Shown: positions 23,564 through 33,231 of the stretch, piece by piece | Numbering within the stretch: the stretch's first letter is position 1 | Layout: the number at the start of each line of letters is the position of its first letter | Source: Candidatus Methanoperedens sp. | Lineage (GTDB): Archaea > Halobacteriota > Methanosarcinia > Methanosarcinales > Methanoperedenaceae | Assembly (NCBI GenBank): GCA_028717345.1 | Contig: JAQUNZ010000012.1 | Coordinates: 1-44,756, forward strand | Length of the DNA stretch: 44,756 nucleotides | Direction: 5' to 3' | Notes under the pieces: generated by a model | Seen by the model: only the letters and a program-made list of their open reading frames with translations | Databases searched by the model: none | What the model was told of the DNA's origin: nothing | Position numbers and translations under genes: made by a program

Positions 23564-24988
23564 TTATTTCTCCTTGCCCTTCAATACGATCCTGTCAATC
23601 GTGATCTTGGCATTCTTAAAAGTGATCTTAACACCCTCGCTGCCTCCGAACTGCATCTGCGGCATCGCAGGCATTCCAGGCGGCATCGACATGGTGGGTG
23701 CGGGAACTGACCATCCGGGTGCAGATGCAGCCAAACTCCCTGCTTCTTCAGGCGCCGCTTCGGCAGCAGTTTCTTCCTTCGTCCATCTTTGCGTCACAGG
23801 ATGCTGCTTCTTCTCAAGGAAATCGCGCAATGTCTTAAGATCGCTCGCGTCATCTTCAGTCGGGACTTTGTCAGCAAGCTCTGGCGGTATATCGGCTTTT
23901 ATCTTCTCTTTCAGGTTCTTGGGCATCCAAACCACGCGGTTCCATCCGCCGTCCGGTTGAATGAACTTGGGCGAGCGGAAATAGTTAACACCCACGCCAA
24001 GGAAACCGATTATCTGTTTGCCGCCGCCTGTTTGCCCTGCCATCGTAGAGAACGCAAGACCATTGGGCGCAGTACCCGCGTAGTCCCTGTCCACCCATCC
24101 GATGCCGTCCACTTCTGGTATGTAGAAACCGACAACTTCAAAGCATCCGCAGCTTGTGTGCGGGTAATCGAAGAAAGAATGTATCTTGATGCGCGAATAT
24201 TCCCCGCCAGACAGAGCCACAGCTTTCTCATTGACTCCTGAATATTCCCCGCCTTCCTTATCTATTATCTCGCCTTTCGGGATTGCGAACTGCGGACCCT
24301 CAGGATCGACCTTTGCAGCCGCGCGTCCGTCGAACCAGTTAATAGCGCCGCATAATGAGATCCTGTCCGGGGTTACAACGCATACGTTCGTAGGAGCAAA
24401 GCTCTGGCACAGCGTGCATCCGTAGAACACGTCAACATCCTCGTCATGGAGACCGCGCGTACGCGCATCCCTTGTTTCGTATATCTTAATGGCTTCTGCC
24501 CTCTGTTTTTCGACTTCTTCAGGATTTGTGATATACGTGGCTTCAATTTTCTCGATAAATGGCAGTTCGTTCCTGAAAAGCATCATCGTGGCTTTAGCAA
24601 TCTGCTCGAATGATTTGAGACCTTTCTTGATCGCATCCTTGTTGATCCGTACCCAGACATCATATCTCTGGTTCAGGTGCATGTAGCCCTGTATATAATT
24701 CTGGAAATCGTGATTGCGCCGCTCAACTATCGCCTCAAGGTCGGGCTCGACCAGTTTCCCGGCAATGCGGTATATCATTGCAAAAGGGTGGCGCGATCCT
24801 TCCTGCATTTCAGAGATGTCTGGTCCGATCAGTGAAAATTTTCCGTCCTTTATCTCATCTGATCCCGCAGCCCTTACAAGCTCAAATCCCCTGGACTTGG
24901 GACCTGCAAGTTCAACGAACATATCATCTTTTCGTACGCGTTCACCCTCGAACATGGGTGAGATTTCAAAGGGAAATTCATTTGCCAT
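23564..24988 (-). CDS. cdhC: acetyl-CoA synthase (CODH/ACS beta subunit)
   Basis: Forms or cleaves acetyl-CoA at the nickel-iron A cluster. The protein starts MANEFPFEISPMFEGERVRK, as in methanosarcinal CdhC. It carries the A-cluster cysteines in FYGCTLCQSFAPTNVC and TSCGCFEVVGF. The catalytic region is followed by a Pro/Met/Ala-rich linker (SMPPGMPAMPQMQF) and a short C-terminal beta segment. Archaeal CdhC lacks the N-terminal CODH-binding domain of bacterial AcsB, and the length here agrees. It lies 39 nt after cdhB. The frame extends to an ATG at 25015, but AGGAAG before 24988 favours the shorter start. Confidence 0.96.
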   Translation of the reverse strand: MANEFPFEISPMFEGERVRKDDMFVELAGPKSRGFELVRAAGSDEIKDGKFSLIGPDISEMQEGSRHPFAMIYRIAGKLVEPDLEAIVERRNHDFQNYIQGYMHLNQRYDVWVRINKDAIKKGLKSFEQIAKATMMLFRNELPFIEKIEATYITNPEEVEKQRAEAIKIYETRDARTRGLHDEDVDVFYGCTLCQSFAPTNVCVVTPDRISLCGAINWFDGRAAAKVDPEGPQFAIPKGEIIDKEGGEYSGVNEKAVALSGGEYSRIKIHSFFDYPHTSCGCFEVVGFYIPEVDGIGWVDRDYAGTAPNGLAFSTMAGQTGGGKQIIGFLGVGVNYFRSPKFIQPDGGWNRVVWMPKNLKEKIKADIPPELADKVPTEDDASDLKTLRDFLEKKQHPVTQRWTKEETAAEAAPEEAGSLAASAPGWSVPAPTMSMPPGMPAMPQMQFGGSEGVKITFKNAKITIDRIVLKGKEK

Positions 24989-25027
24989 ATTTTCTTCCTG
25001 GTCCCCGTATTTCATACGGGGATATAT

Positions 25028-25630
25028 CTATCTTTTTGGTAACTCCTTTATGACTTCATCAAGCGCTGCTAAGAACACATCGTCCTTGAGGTTCCCGAAT
25101 GACATATCTGCATTCGGGTGATAATATTTATCTATTGATATAACCTTGATATTCGAGAAATTCTTAAGTGCAGATATCGCCTGCGATGCGTAATAATACG
25201 TTATCCCGAAGAAAACGACAAGGTCGTATCCGCCTTTTCCATCAAGACCCTTCCACTCCGGGTCGCAAAGATACGAAGCCAGAGCGTGCAGATTCGCATA
25301 GTGGACATCAAGCCCTTTGTTGCCAAGGGATGTATAGGAGTTCCCGACCGCAGCTATCTGGATACCTGTTTTTCCTATCGCAACAGCCCTTGCGAGCACG
25401 TTCTTATCATGAACCTCAGAACCTACTATCAACAGGGGTCGTTTAGCCTTTGCAAGCATCTTTCCCGGCACTGCCGGCATGACAGCCTTTGCCATTTTTG
25501 GTCCGGGGATGTTTCCGGTGTCAAACGGTACTGCCGATCTGGTGGTGTCTATGACTTTTTCCGGAGCAGGTTTAACTTCCGCTTTTCCCGCAATCTTTTC
25601 TCTTTTAACTGCCTGAGCTTTCGTCGTCAT
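25028..25630 (-). CDS. cdhB: CODH/ACS epsilon subunit
   Basis: The small subunit of the alpha2-epsilon2 CO dehydrogenase component; known to associate with CdhA and possibly to bind a flavin or assist electron transfer. It has the family pattern: after a Lys/Ala-rich N-terminus, [20 protein letters not shown], then [14 protein letters not shown], then [20 protein letters not shown] and [21 protein letters not shown] 25630 overlaps the cdhA stop (ATGA), giving tight coupling. Confidence 0.94.
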   Translation of the reverse strand: MTTKAQAVKREKIAGKAEVKPAPEKVIDTTRSAVPFDTGNIPGPKMAKAVMPAVPGKMLAKAKRPLLIVGSEVHDKNVLARAVAIGKTGIQIAAVGNSYTSLGNKGLDVHYANLHALASYLCDPEWKGLDGKGGYDLVVFFGITYYYASQAISALKNFSNIKVISIDKYYHPNADMSFGNLKDDVFLAALDEVIKELPKR

Positions 25631-27999
25631 TTCTTTGCCTCCTTGCACAGGCGTGGGACATTGGTAGGCTGGAACGAAACATCAACTTTTCGCAGCGGTC
25701 CCTCGGTAATCTTCTTCTTCTCCCAGTCTATCTTCCAACCCCTCTCCTCAAGCAGTTTCATGAGCTGCTCCCGCTTTGCCACAGGAAGGTCCTGTTCGCT
25801 TCTCACATATACATGCCAGTCTTCAGGCATCTTTTTGAGATATTTCTCGCTCAGTTCGATATAATGCGTGAGTTTGATAGCCCTTCCGAGGCTGTTATCA
25901 CTCGGTCTGAAACATAACTTTGCAAGAAGAGGCATCAGTTCCTCTTTTGTCTCCGCAGTGATCATAAGATGTTCAGGAGCAGGCTCAACATTAACAACAG
26001 AGCCGTCTCTTCCGTCAAGCACGTTCCAGTCCTCTTTCCTGTACGGCTTCCCGATAAATGCGCGCCTGTACTTGGTGCCGTGAGGTCCGGCGACCACAGG
26101 GATCCCAAGCCTGTTGCAGCCTGTGGCTATCGCAAAAGCCTTCTGTGAGTATGCACCCCATGCTATTCCTACTGCGCCAACGCGGTTAAGAACGTAATCT
26201 GCTATCTCTTCCCAGTTGCCTTTGGTCTTCCTGCCTGCGAAAATGGATGCGACCTTAATAGTCGTGGCGGCGATATGCGCATTTGATACGCATGAGCCTG
26301 TATTGAGCAGGTTTCCCTTGATGAACCTTCCTGGATAGCGCTCATAGAGCGTCTTTCCTTCCTTATCTTTGTACATCCCTATATCCATTGCAGCGCAACC
26401 TGATGAAATAATAATGTAACTGCGCTGGATCATCTCTTCAACAATATCATATACGTCTTTCGTGCCGTCAGGATAATTCCCGCAGCCTACAAAAGCAAGC
26501 ACGCCGGGAGTAGTGCCAAGTACAAGATTGCGCCCCTCCTCCCGTATCTCAGGATCGCCGATCTGTCCCCTGCCTATTCTCATTTTGCCCTTTTCTTCAC
26601 GGATCACGCGCTGCGCGGCTTTTTCTATGACATTAAGCACAGGGATGTCAACAGGACAGCTGTAATCGCATCTTCCGCAGCCCACGCATTTGTCATGGAG
26701 TATTTCAAACGGCACAAGATCGCCTCCTGCTGCTGCAGCCATCGCATCCCCAATCGGTAAACTCTGCGGGCAGTCGCGGGTGCACTGGAGGCACTTCGTG
26801 CATTTTGCCACAAGTTTCTTGAATTCTTCCTCATTCGGGAGTGCGGTTAACCCTTTTGCTTTCCTTATCGGCCCCATCTTCATCGCAAGCTTCGGGACAA
26901 GTTCTCCAACCTTTTCAAGATCAAGCAGCAGAGCGCCATCTTGTTTTCCGCTAACAAGGTCGTCTATTATCGCATCAACGCTGTCATTTGATCTGTCAGG
27001 CAAGCCGTATGTGATTTTTTCATTGGTTGCTATTACAGGTATGTGAAGTTTCTTTGCTTCCTTCAGGATGTCAGCGCGCACGCACTGCTCGTCAGTTACA
27101 AGCACATCCGGTATTCCTGATCGGATGTACTTGAGTTCCTTTGACATGGAACCTATGATCTTTGCGTTGCGGTTGTACCGGGTCATATCGTGAGCTGTAC
27201 AGCACAGCCCCGCTATCTCGATCTTATCGAACTGACCGTTCCTGTCCATGTTATCGAGTATGTATGCAGGCGCAGCGATATTATGTCCCACGCAAATAAC
27301 GACAGGCTTTTTGGGGTCGAGTATTCCCATTCCGATTTCTGCCATCGGGGTCTTCTCATCGGATTTAGGGAGACCCATGCAGGAAATCTGGATGATATCA
27401 GCCACTTCCATTCCCAGAAGGTCAAGCATACCAGCATGCAGCGCCTTGGACTCAAAGTCGCGGGAAGAACCTTCCTGTCCGGTGTTCGCGGCTGCCATAA
27501 GCTGTGTGAGCTGTTCTTCAATATAATCAAGCACAGGGAGAAAATCGCCAATGGTCTGCGGCTGGATGCCCATGATTGTCTCTGTGAGGGGGGCTTTCAG
27601 GTTGCTTGGTCCTACATCTATTAAATGGTCTTCTCCATATTTCTTAATAAGATAATGCAGGAGATGCCGCCCGTGAGCGCTGTGGCATGCTGCGCCCATT
27701 ACGCTGATCATCAACGCCTGCCTGGCAGATTGCCCTTCAAGGTCAATCCCGCATGCGCCTTCCTTATTGCCTGTCAGGTCGCACTTGCCATATGTACAAT
27801 AGTCGCAGATGTCACTCGTTGGGGTATAGACCGGGTTGTACCTGTCAAGGATGCGGTAGTCCCAGTTGCGAAGACTGATAACTTCTGGTCTTGGAGTGGG
27901 TCCTTCCACTGCCTGTTCCTGTTCTGCTCCGATCTTCCCAATGTTTATCTGGACGTTCTCCAGTCCTTCAATTACAAAACTTCCTTTTTTTACTATCAT
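25627..27999 (-). CDS. cdhA: CO dehydrogenase alpha subunit (CODH/ACS)
   Basis: A 790-residue nickel-iron CO dehydrogenase. N-terminal cysteines ([13 protein letters not shown] ... GACGID) fit the B/D-cluster region. Two ferredoxin-type motifs in the middle, [12 protein letters not shown] and [12 protein letters not shown], are characteristic of archaeal CdhA. C-cluster ligand candidates are in [34 protein letters not shown] and [10 protein letters not shown]. It is the first gene of cdhA-cdhB-cdhC. CGGAG precedes the ATG by 7 nt. The order matches methanosarcinal cdh operons, but cdhD and cdhE are not found here. Confidence 0.97.
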   Translation of the reverse strand: MIVKKGSFVIEGLENVQINIGKIGAEQEQAVEGPTPRPEVISLRNWDYRILDRYNPVYTPTSDICDYCTYGKCDLTGNKEGACGIDLEGQSARQALMISVMGAACHSAHGRHLLHYLIKKYGEDHLIDVGPSNLKAPLTETIMGIQPQTIGDFLPVLDYIEEQLTQLMAAANTGQEGSSRDFESKALHAGMLDLLGMEVADIIQISCMGLPKSDEKTPMAEIGMGILDPKKPVVICVGHNIAAPAYILDNMDRNGQFDKIEIAGLCCTAHDMTRYNRNAKIIGSMSKELKYIRSGIPDVLVTDEQCVRADILKEAKKLHIPVIATNEKITYGLPDRSNDSVDAIIDDLVSGKQDGALLLDLEKVGELVPKLAMKMGPIRKAKGLTALPNEEEFKKLVAKCTKCLQCTRDCPQSLPIGDAMAAAAGGDLVPFEILHDKCVGCGRCDYSCPVDIPVLNVIEKAAQRVIREEKGKMRIGRGQIGDPEIREEGRNLVLGTTPGVLAFVGCGNYPDGTKDVYDIVEEMIQRSYIIISSGCAAMDIGMYKDKEGKTLYERYPGRFIKGNLLNTGSCVSNAHIAATTIKVASIFAGRKTKGNWEEIADYVLNRVGAVGIAWGAYSQKAFAIATGCNRLGIPVVAGPHGTKYRRAFIGKPYRKEDWNVLDGRDGSVVNVEPAPEHLMITAETKEELMPLLAKLCFRPSDNSLGRAIKLTHYIELSEKYLKKMPEDWHVYVRSEQDLPVAKREQLMKLLEERGWKIDWEKKKITEGPLRKVDVSFQPTNVPRLCKEAKK

Positions 28000-28192
28000 T
28001 TGATATCTCCGATGAAGACAGGTAATCTATAATATATCCTATCCTTCTCATATCTTGATGTACTGAAGCTGATAAAAACCTGCATTTCACCCCTAATTTG
28101 CATTAATGTACTTAAACGTTTTTGTATTTGTCATTATCGTCCATTATATTTAAAACCAAAGACTTAAATAAATACACTGCGACATTATTCAT
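28000..28192. promoter_or_regulatory. divergent promoter region of cdhA and the hydrolase gene
   Basis: A 193-nt A/T-rich gap between divergent genes. For the hydrolase, TTATATTTAAAA at 28144-28155 is a good TATA candidate about 40 nt before the ATG. For cdhA several weaker boxes are possible (for example the A/T-rich stretch at 28028-28040, or TTTAAGTAC near 28117-28125), so its leader length is unclear. Confidence 0.4.
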
Positions 28193-28720
28193 ATGAAGAA
28201 TGTGGTCATAGTGGTGGACATGATCAACGATTTTGTCACAGGAAAACTTGGGAGCCAGAGGGCGCAAAAGACAGTACCTTATATTGCAGCGCTTTTGAAA
28301 AAGGCAAGACAGCAGGGCGTGCCGATCATATATCTTTGCGATTCGCATACAACTGAAGATAAAGAGCTTGGCATCTGGGGAGAGCATGCTATGAAAGATT
28401 CAGCGGGGTCTGAAATAATACCTGAACTCAAGCCAGAAAAAAAAGATATCGTCATCGAAAAAAGATGGTACAGCGGGTTCGTGGACACCCAACTCCCGGT
28501 AATACTTAAAAAAATGGGAGCAGATACCCTGATCTTTGTTGGCGTGAGTACTGACATCTGCGTCCAGAACAATGTTGGTCATGCTTATTTTTCAGGTTAT
28601 CGAACAGTAGTTCCAGTGGACTGTACAGCGTCAATAGATGAAGCTGCGCAGGAACAGGCTATTAAATATATGAACAGTATCTATGGCACTGAGATAACAA
28701 CATCGGAAAAAGTGTTGTAA
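28193..28720 (+). CDS. isochorismatase-like cysteine hydrolase
   Basis: A 175-residue alpha/beta hydrolase of the isochorismatase/nicotinamidase superfamily. The catalytic Asp is in VVIVVDMINDFVTG (Asp9), the Lys in VIEKRWYSGF, and the nucleophilic Cys in VGVSTDICVQNNVGHAYFSG. All three are present, so it should be active. The substrate (nicotinamide or another amide) cannot be told from motifs; nicotinamidase is one option. rnhB follows 9 nt later in the same direction. Confidence 0.87.
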   Translation: MKNVVIVVDMINDFVTGKLGSQRAQKTVPYIAALLKKARQQGVPIIYLCDSHTTEDKELGIWGEHAMKDSAGSEIIPELKPEKKDIVIEKRWYSGFVDTQLPVILKKMGADTLIFVGVSTDICVQNNVGHAYFSGYRTVVPVDCTASIDEAAQEQAIKYMNSIYGTEITTSEKVL

Positions 28721-28729
28721 CCGTTTTAC

Positions 28730-29386
28730 ATGATCGCAGGCATAGACGAAGCGGGAAAAGGACCTGTTCTTGGTCCCATGTGCGTGGCAGGCTTACTGCT
28801 GGATGAAAATAAACTTGAAAGGATTGCCCGGCTTGGTGTAAAGGATTCAAAAAAGTTGACTCCAAAAAAGCGGGAAGTTCTTTCGGTTGATATTAAAAAG
28901 CTCGCTGATAAGATATTTATTCTTGAGGTAAGCCCGGGGCAGATAGATGAACTCAGGAAAGTGATGACTATGAACGAGATAATGGTACTGTGCTATGCAA
29001 GGGTTTTGGAGGAACTCAAGCCCGAAAGCGCCTTCGTGGATGCGGCTGACGTTATCGCAGAACGCTTCGGGGAGAACATAAAGAAAAAATATTCCGGCAT
29101 TTTGGATATCACTTCGGAACATAATGCTGATGAGAAATACCCCATTGTCTCTGCTGCTTCCATCCTTGCGAAAGTCAGAAGGGATGAACTGGTCAGGAAT
29201 TTAGAGAGAACGGTTGGTAAAGAGATTGGCAGCGGTTACCCGGCAGACCCGAAGACTGTCAGATTTCTGGAGAGTTGGGTAAAGGATCATGGAACGCTGC
29301 CCGATTTTGCCCGGAGTTCATGGGAAACCTCAAAGAACATTTTAGAGAAATCCAGGATGAGCCAGAGATCATTTGCTGATTATTGA
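28730..29386 (+). CDS. rnhB: ribonuclease HII
   Basis: Cleaves RNA in RNA-DNA hybrids and removes ribonucleotides from DNA. The opening MIAGIDEAGKGPVLGPM has the catalytic Asp6-Glu7 pair and the GKGP variant common in archaea. The remaining acidic residues are in AFVDAADVIAERF and the following helices, and PIVSAASILAKVRRDE is the usual family motif. The 218 residues are of family length. It probably shares a transcript with the upstream hydrolase. Confidence 0.96.
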   Translation: MIAGIDEAGKGPVLGPMCVAGLLLDENKLERIARLGVKDSKKLTPKKREVLSVDIKKLADKIFILEVSPGQIDELRKVMTMNEIMVLCYARVLEELKPESAFVDAADVIAERFGENIKKKYSGILDITSEHNADEKYPIVSAASILAKVRRDELVRNLERTVGKEIGSGYPADPKTVRFLESWVKDHGTLPDFARSSWETSKNILEKSRMSQRSFADY

Positions 29387-29456
29387 ATCACTATAAGTTT
29401 AATATACTAGCCTTGATAAGATCGGGGAAAAGCAGAACGTTGTGGAGGGAACGAAT

Positions 29457-30368
29457 TTGAAAAGATCAATAGTTTCAAAAGTGTATGTCGTTAAGACAGT
29501 TGACAGGGATTCGGGAATAAGGGAATTGATGAAGTTCATGGATGCTGGGAATCTTTCAGGTAAGAAAGCTGCCATCAAAGCCAATTACAACAGTGCAGAC
29601 CCGTTCCCGGCTTCCACGCATCCCGATACCCTGGGTGCCATTATTGATTTCCTGAAAGAGAAAGGAGCCGACATTGTGCTGGCTGAGAGAAGCGGCATGG
29701 GAAACACAAGAAAAGTTCTTGAAGAGACGGGAGTCATGGAAATGGCAGAAAAAAAGGGATTTGATGTTGTAGTGCTGGATGACCTCAAGAACGACTGGAA
29801 AAGGATAACACCGCAGGGAAGCCATTGGAAGAATGGATTCCTGTTTCCCGATGTATTCAGGGGGGCTGATGCTGTGGTGCAGACATGCTGCCTGAAAACA
29901 CACAGGTTCGGCGGGCATTTTACCATGTCTCTTAAGAACAGCGTGGGAATGGTGGCAAAATATGATCCGCAGGATGGTTACAATTATATGTCAGAGCTTC
30001 ACGGTTCCCGATACCAGAAGCAGATGATAGCCGAAATAAACGCGGCTTACGAACCCGTTTCTGTAATAATGGACGCGATCGAGGGTTTTTCAAAAGGTGG
30101 GCCTGATGCGGGGACGCTTATTTCACCGGGAATACTTCTTGCAAGCAGGGACAGGGTAGCTATGGATGCCGTGGGCGTGGCAGTGCTGCGGATATATGGA
30201 ACTACGGACGCGGTATCAAAAGGTGGGATTTTCAAGCAGGAGCAGATAAAAAGAGCTGCTGAACTTGGTATAGGAGCTTCGACTCCTGAAGATATAGAGA
30301 TAATAGCGGTCAATGAGGAAGCCGGGGATATCTGCAAAAAAATTGAGGAGAAACTCAGGCAAACCTGA
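29457..30368 (+). CDS. DUF362 domain protein
   Basis: A protein of about 303 residues in the DUF362 family: GKKAAIKANYNSADP near the N-terminus, then ADIVLAERSGMGNTRKVLEE, the cysteine in VVQTCCLKTHRFGGHFTMSL, LKNSVGMVAKYD, and VIMDAIEGFSKGGPDAG. There is no ferredoxin domain, so this is the short form. The molecular function of the family is not established. GGAGGG lies 7-8 nt before TTG 29457, which is therefore the preferred start over GTG 29442. The last 61 nt of the gene are repeated, with 5 differences, 5.77 kb away at 36079-36139. Confidence 0.85.
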   Translation: MKRSIVSKVYVVKTVDRDSGIRELMKFMDAGNLSGKKAAIKANYNSADPFPASTHPDTLGAIIDFLKEKGADIVLAERSGMGNTRKVLEETGVMEMAEKKGFDVVVLDDLKNDWKRITPQGSHWKNGFLFPDVFRGADAVVQTCCLKTHRFGGHFTMSLKNSVGMVAKYDPQDGYNYMSELHGSRYQKQMIAEINAAYEPVSVIMDAIEGFSKGGPDAGTLISPGILLASRDRVAMDAVGVAVLRIYGTTDAVSKGGIFKQEQIKRAAELGIGASTPEDIEIIAVNEEAGDICKKIEEKLRQT

Positions 30369-30369
30369 T
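30309..30369. repeat. left copy of a 61-bp duplication flanking the opp operon
   Basis: The final codons of the DUF362 gene. They match 36079-36139 at 56 of 61 positions by eye, and the last 30 are identical. The two copies are in the same orientation and enclose the whole transporter operon. Confidence 0.85.
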
Positions 30370-30395
30370 ATGGTCACACATATCAGTTGCTATTA

Positions 30396-31346
30396 TTAAT
30401 ACAGATGGCACATCACAAAGTGCCCCTTACAGATATCTTTTAATTCGGGCTCCTCTCTTTCGCATCTGTCAAACCTTCTCGGACAGCGGGGGTGGAACCT
30501 GCATCCTGATGGAGGATCTACTGGGGATGGGACTTCACCTTTAAGGATAATCCTGTCCTTCTTTCCCGGAAGCGCTGACAGGAGCGCCTCTGTGTATGGA
30601 TGCAGGGGGCTCCTGAATAGCTCTTTCTTATCAGCAAGTTCTACGATCTTTCCAAGGTACATGATAGCCACCCTGTCCGAGATGTACCTGATGACCCAGA
30701 GGTTGTGAGCTATGAACAGGTAGGAAAGCCCCAATTCTTTTTTCAGGTCAGCAAGAAGATTCAATATCTGCGCCTGAACAGACACGTCGAGCGCACTCAC
30801 AGGCTCATCAGCGACAATAAGCTTCGGATTGACAGCCAGCGCCCTCGCTATGCCTATCCTCTGCTGCTGCCCGCCGCTTAGTTCATGGGGATATCTTGCC
30901 ATGAGGTCCGGCTCAAGACCGACTTTGATCATCAGTTCCTTCACCCTCCTTTCTCGCTTTTTTTGATCGCCCATATCATGAATTATGAGCGCCTCCTCGA
31001 TAGAATTCCCCACAGTCATCCTTGGGTCAAGGCTGTTTTTTGGATCCTGAAAGACCATCTGGGCTTCCTTCCTCCACCATTTCATATCTTTTGCCTTGAT
31101 ATGGGTTATATCTTCACTACGGAATACAATGCTTCCGGAATCAGGTTCTTCAAGCCTGAGAATAGTCCTTCCAAGAGTGGATTTACCGCATCCCGATTCG
31201 CCAACAAGACCAAGCGTCTCACCTTCAGAAATTGAAAATGAAACACCGTCCACAGCCCTGACTTCACCTCTGCGTTTTGAAAAAATATATCCCTGCCTGA
31301 GAGGATGATATTTTTTCAGGTCTTTTATTTCGACAAGAGGCGTCAT
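30396..31346 (-). CDS. oppF: oligopeptide-type ABC transporter ATPase (OppF-like)
   Basis: A 316-residue ATPase of a peptide- or nickel-type importer. It has Walker A ([15 protein letters not shown]), signature [15 protein letters not shown], Walker B ([14 protein letters not shown]) and the C-terminal oligopeptide HPY-type extension with [15 protein letters not shown]. It is the last gene of the operon and abuts oppD by 0 nt. Such transporters use two different ATPases. Confidence 0.93.
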   Translation of the reverse strand: MTPLVEIKDLKKYHPLRQGYIFSKRRGEVRAVDGVSFSISEGETLGLVGESGCGKSTLGRTILRLEEPDSGSIVFRSEDITHIKAKDMKWWRKEAQMVFQDPKNSLDPRMTVGNSIEEALIIHDMGDQKKRERRVKELMIKVGLEPDLMARYPHELSGGQQQRIGIARALAVNPKLIVADEPVSALDVSVQAQILNLLADLKKELGLSYLFIAHNLWVIRYISDRVAIMYLGKIVELADKKELFRSPLHPYTEALLSALPGKKDRIILKGEVPSPVDPPSGCRFHPRCPRRFDRCEREEPELKDICKGHFVMCHLY

Positions 31347-32324
31347 TCACCGACCTCCATAACGGAAACAGTACACATAATGCTCAGTTTCTATCTTGCT
31401 CGATCCAGGTCTCTCTGTCCTGCAAATATCCATCGCGCTGATGCACCTTGGATGAAATATGCATCCTTCAGGCAGGTCTATAAGATTGGGTATGGTGCCT
31501 GGGATGGAGGCAAGTTTTTCACTTTCAGACAGGAGACAGTCTATCAGCCCGCGCGTATATGGATGCAAAGGGTTTTTCAGAACATCATCCCTGCGTCCCT
31601 TTTCCATTATCCTGCCTCCATACATGACCGCGATACGGTCTGCAAGTTCTGAAACGACTCCCAGGTCATGCGTTATATAAATTATTGACATACTGAATTT
31701 TTTTCTAAGCTCCATGAACAGGTCAAGTATCTGCGCCTGTATCGTGAGATCAAGGGCTGTCGTGGGCTCGTCCGCAATAAGAACTGAAGGCTCGCAGGCA
31801 AGAGCCATCGCCACCATTACCCTCTGTTTCATCCCACCTGAGAACTGGTGCGGGTATTCATGGAACCGACGCTCAGGTTCAGGGATCTCAACTAGCCTGA
31901 GAAGTTCAATCGTCTGCGCTTTTGCTTCACTTTTTGCAAGGTTCCTGTGCGCGGTCATAGCCTCAGTTATCTGTTCACCAATTGTTAAAACGGGATTTAG
32001 CGAAGAATGCGGATCCTGGAATATCATGGCGATCCTGTTACCCCGGATTTTCTGCATTTCACTGATCGGAATATCAAGTAGATTTTTTTCTTCGAACATT
32101 ATCTTTCCTTCAACTATCCTGCCGGGAGGTTCAATGAGGCGCAGCAGGGATAGTGCCGTGACTGTCTTGCCAGAACCTGATTCTCCCACGATGCACAGAA
32201 TCTCACCTTTCCTCAGGTCAAAAGAGATATCATCTACCGCTTTTACAGTCCCATTTTTAGTAAAAAAATATGTTCGCAGACCGCTAACAGACAGTATAGC
32301 CTTATCACCATTTTCACTGTCCAT
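31347..32324 (-). CDS. oppD: oligopeptide-type ABC transporter ATPase (OppD-like)
   Basis: A 325-residue partner ATPase: Walker A (CIVGESGSGKTVTALSLL), signature FSGGMKQRVMVAMAL, Walker B (VLIADEPTTALDLT), and the oligo-HPY tail GCIFHPRCISAMDICR. It is immediately between oppC and oppF on the same strand and has the normal family length. Confidence 0.93.
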   Translation of the reverse strand: MDSENGDKAILSVSGLRTYFFTKNGTVKAVDDISFDLRKGEILCIVGESGSGKTVTALSLLRLIEPPGRIVEGKIMFEEKNLLDIPISEMQKIRGNRIAMIFQDPHSSLNPVLTIGEQITEAMTAHRNLAKSEAKAQTIELLRLVEIPEPERRFHEYPHQFSGGMKQRVMVAMALACEPSVLIADEPTTALDLTIQAQILDLFMELRKKFSMSIIYITHDLGVVSELADRIAVMYGGRIMEKGRRDDVLKNPLHPYTRGLIDCLLSESEKLASIPGTIPNLIDLPEGCIFHPRCISAMDICRTERPGSSKIETEHYVYCFRYGGR

Positions 32325-33227
32325 TCAATCCCCTCCGGGCTCAAAAGCCTCGCGCATCCCCTCGCCCATGAAATTAAATGCCAGAACCGTAAAAAAGAGC
32401 ATCATCCCAGGCTCCACAGCCACCCACCATGCAGTCTGGAGGCTTCCCTGCCCTGCATTGAGTATGTTCCCCCAGCTTGCAACCTGCGGATCTCCAAGCC
32501 CGATGAAACTAAGGGCAGCTTCAGCAAGTATCGCGCCCGGGATTGAGAGAGTGGCAAGCACGATTATTGAGCTCAGTGTGTTGGGCAGAAGGTGATAAAA
32601 GATGATACGCAGATGGCTTGCGCCAAGTGCTTTAGATGCCATTATGAACTCACGCGTGCGAAGGGACAGGGTTTCGCTCCTCACAAGCCGCGCAGTCCCT
32701 GTCCAACCTGTGAGACCGATAGCCATTATTATAAGGGTCAGGCTTGAGCCGAAAAGATATACGATAAGTATGAGCAGAAGCAGGAACGGGAAGGTCATGA
32801 AAATGTCCGTGGCTCTCATAAGTACACTGTCCATAGCACCGCCGAAATAGGCTGAGGTAATGCCTATCAGTGCGCCGATTATGATTGCGATCCCGGTCGC
32901 AAGCAGGCCCACGAGCAGGGAGACCCTTGCGCCTGATATGAGCATCGCAAGCATATCGCGCCCCATGCCGTCAGTGCCAAGGGGATGCTCCCATGTGCCG
33001 CGCTGCACCGTTGTAACAAAACCCCCGCTTGAGGCGTTGTATATTGATTGTTCCAGCGTGAAACCGGGAGGAGGAATATTCTTTTCATCGAAATTGACTT
33101 GAGTGGGGCTCACGGTAAAGAAGGGGCCTGATACAGCCAGAATTATCAGGAATATGATGAAGGCAAGCCCCGCCATCGCAGGTCTTTGCCTTTTCGTTCG
33201 TTCCCAGTAATATGCTGCCAGTCTCAT
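32325..33227 (-). CDS. oppC: oligopeptide-type ABC transporter permease (OppC-like)
   Basis: An inner-membrane permease. An N-terminal helix (AGLAFIIFLIILAVSGPFF) is followed by a large extracytoplasmic loop with EHPLGTDGMGRDMLAMLI, the typical OppC/DppC motif, and then five further helices. The coupling loop is RLVRSETLSLRTREFIMASK. ATG 33227 starts 5 nt after the oppB stop and is preferred; the frame also extends to 33281 overlapping oppB. Confidence 0.92.
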   Translation of the reverse strand: MRLAAYYWERTKRQRPAMAGLAFIIFLIILAVSGPFFTVSPTQVNFDEKNIPPPGFTLEQSIYNASSGGFVTTVQRGTWEHPLGTDGMGRDMLAMLISGARVSLLVGLLATGIAIIIGALIGITSAYFGGAMDSVLMRATDIFMTFPFLLLLILIVYLFGSSLTLIIMAIGLTGWTGTARLVRSETLSLRTREFIMASKALGASHLRIIFYHLLPNTLSSIIVLATLSIPGAILAEAALSFIGLGDPQVASWGNILNAGQGSLQTAWWVAVEPGMMLFFTVLAFNFMGEGMREAFEPGGD

Positions 33228-33231
33228 GGTC

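Noticed and set aside
31714-32595. 293-codon forward frame over oppD/oppC
   Set aside because: Antisense to two clear transporter genes; Ser/Arg-rich content typical of a shadow frame.
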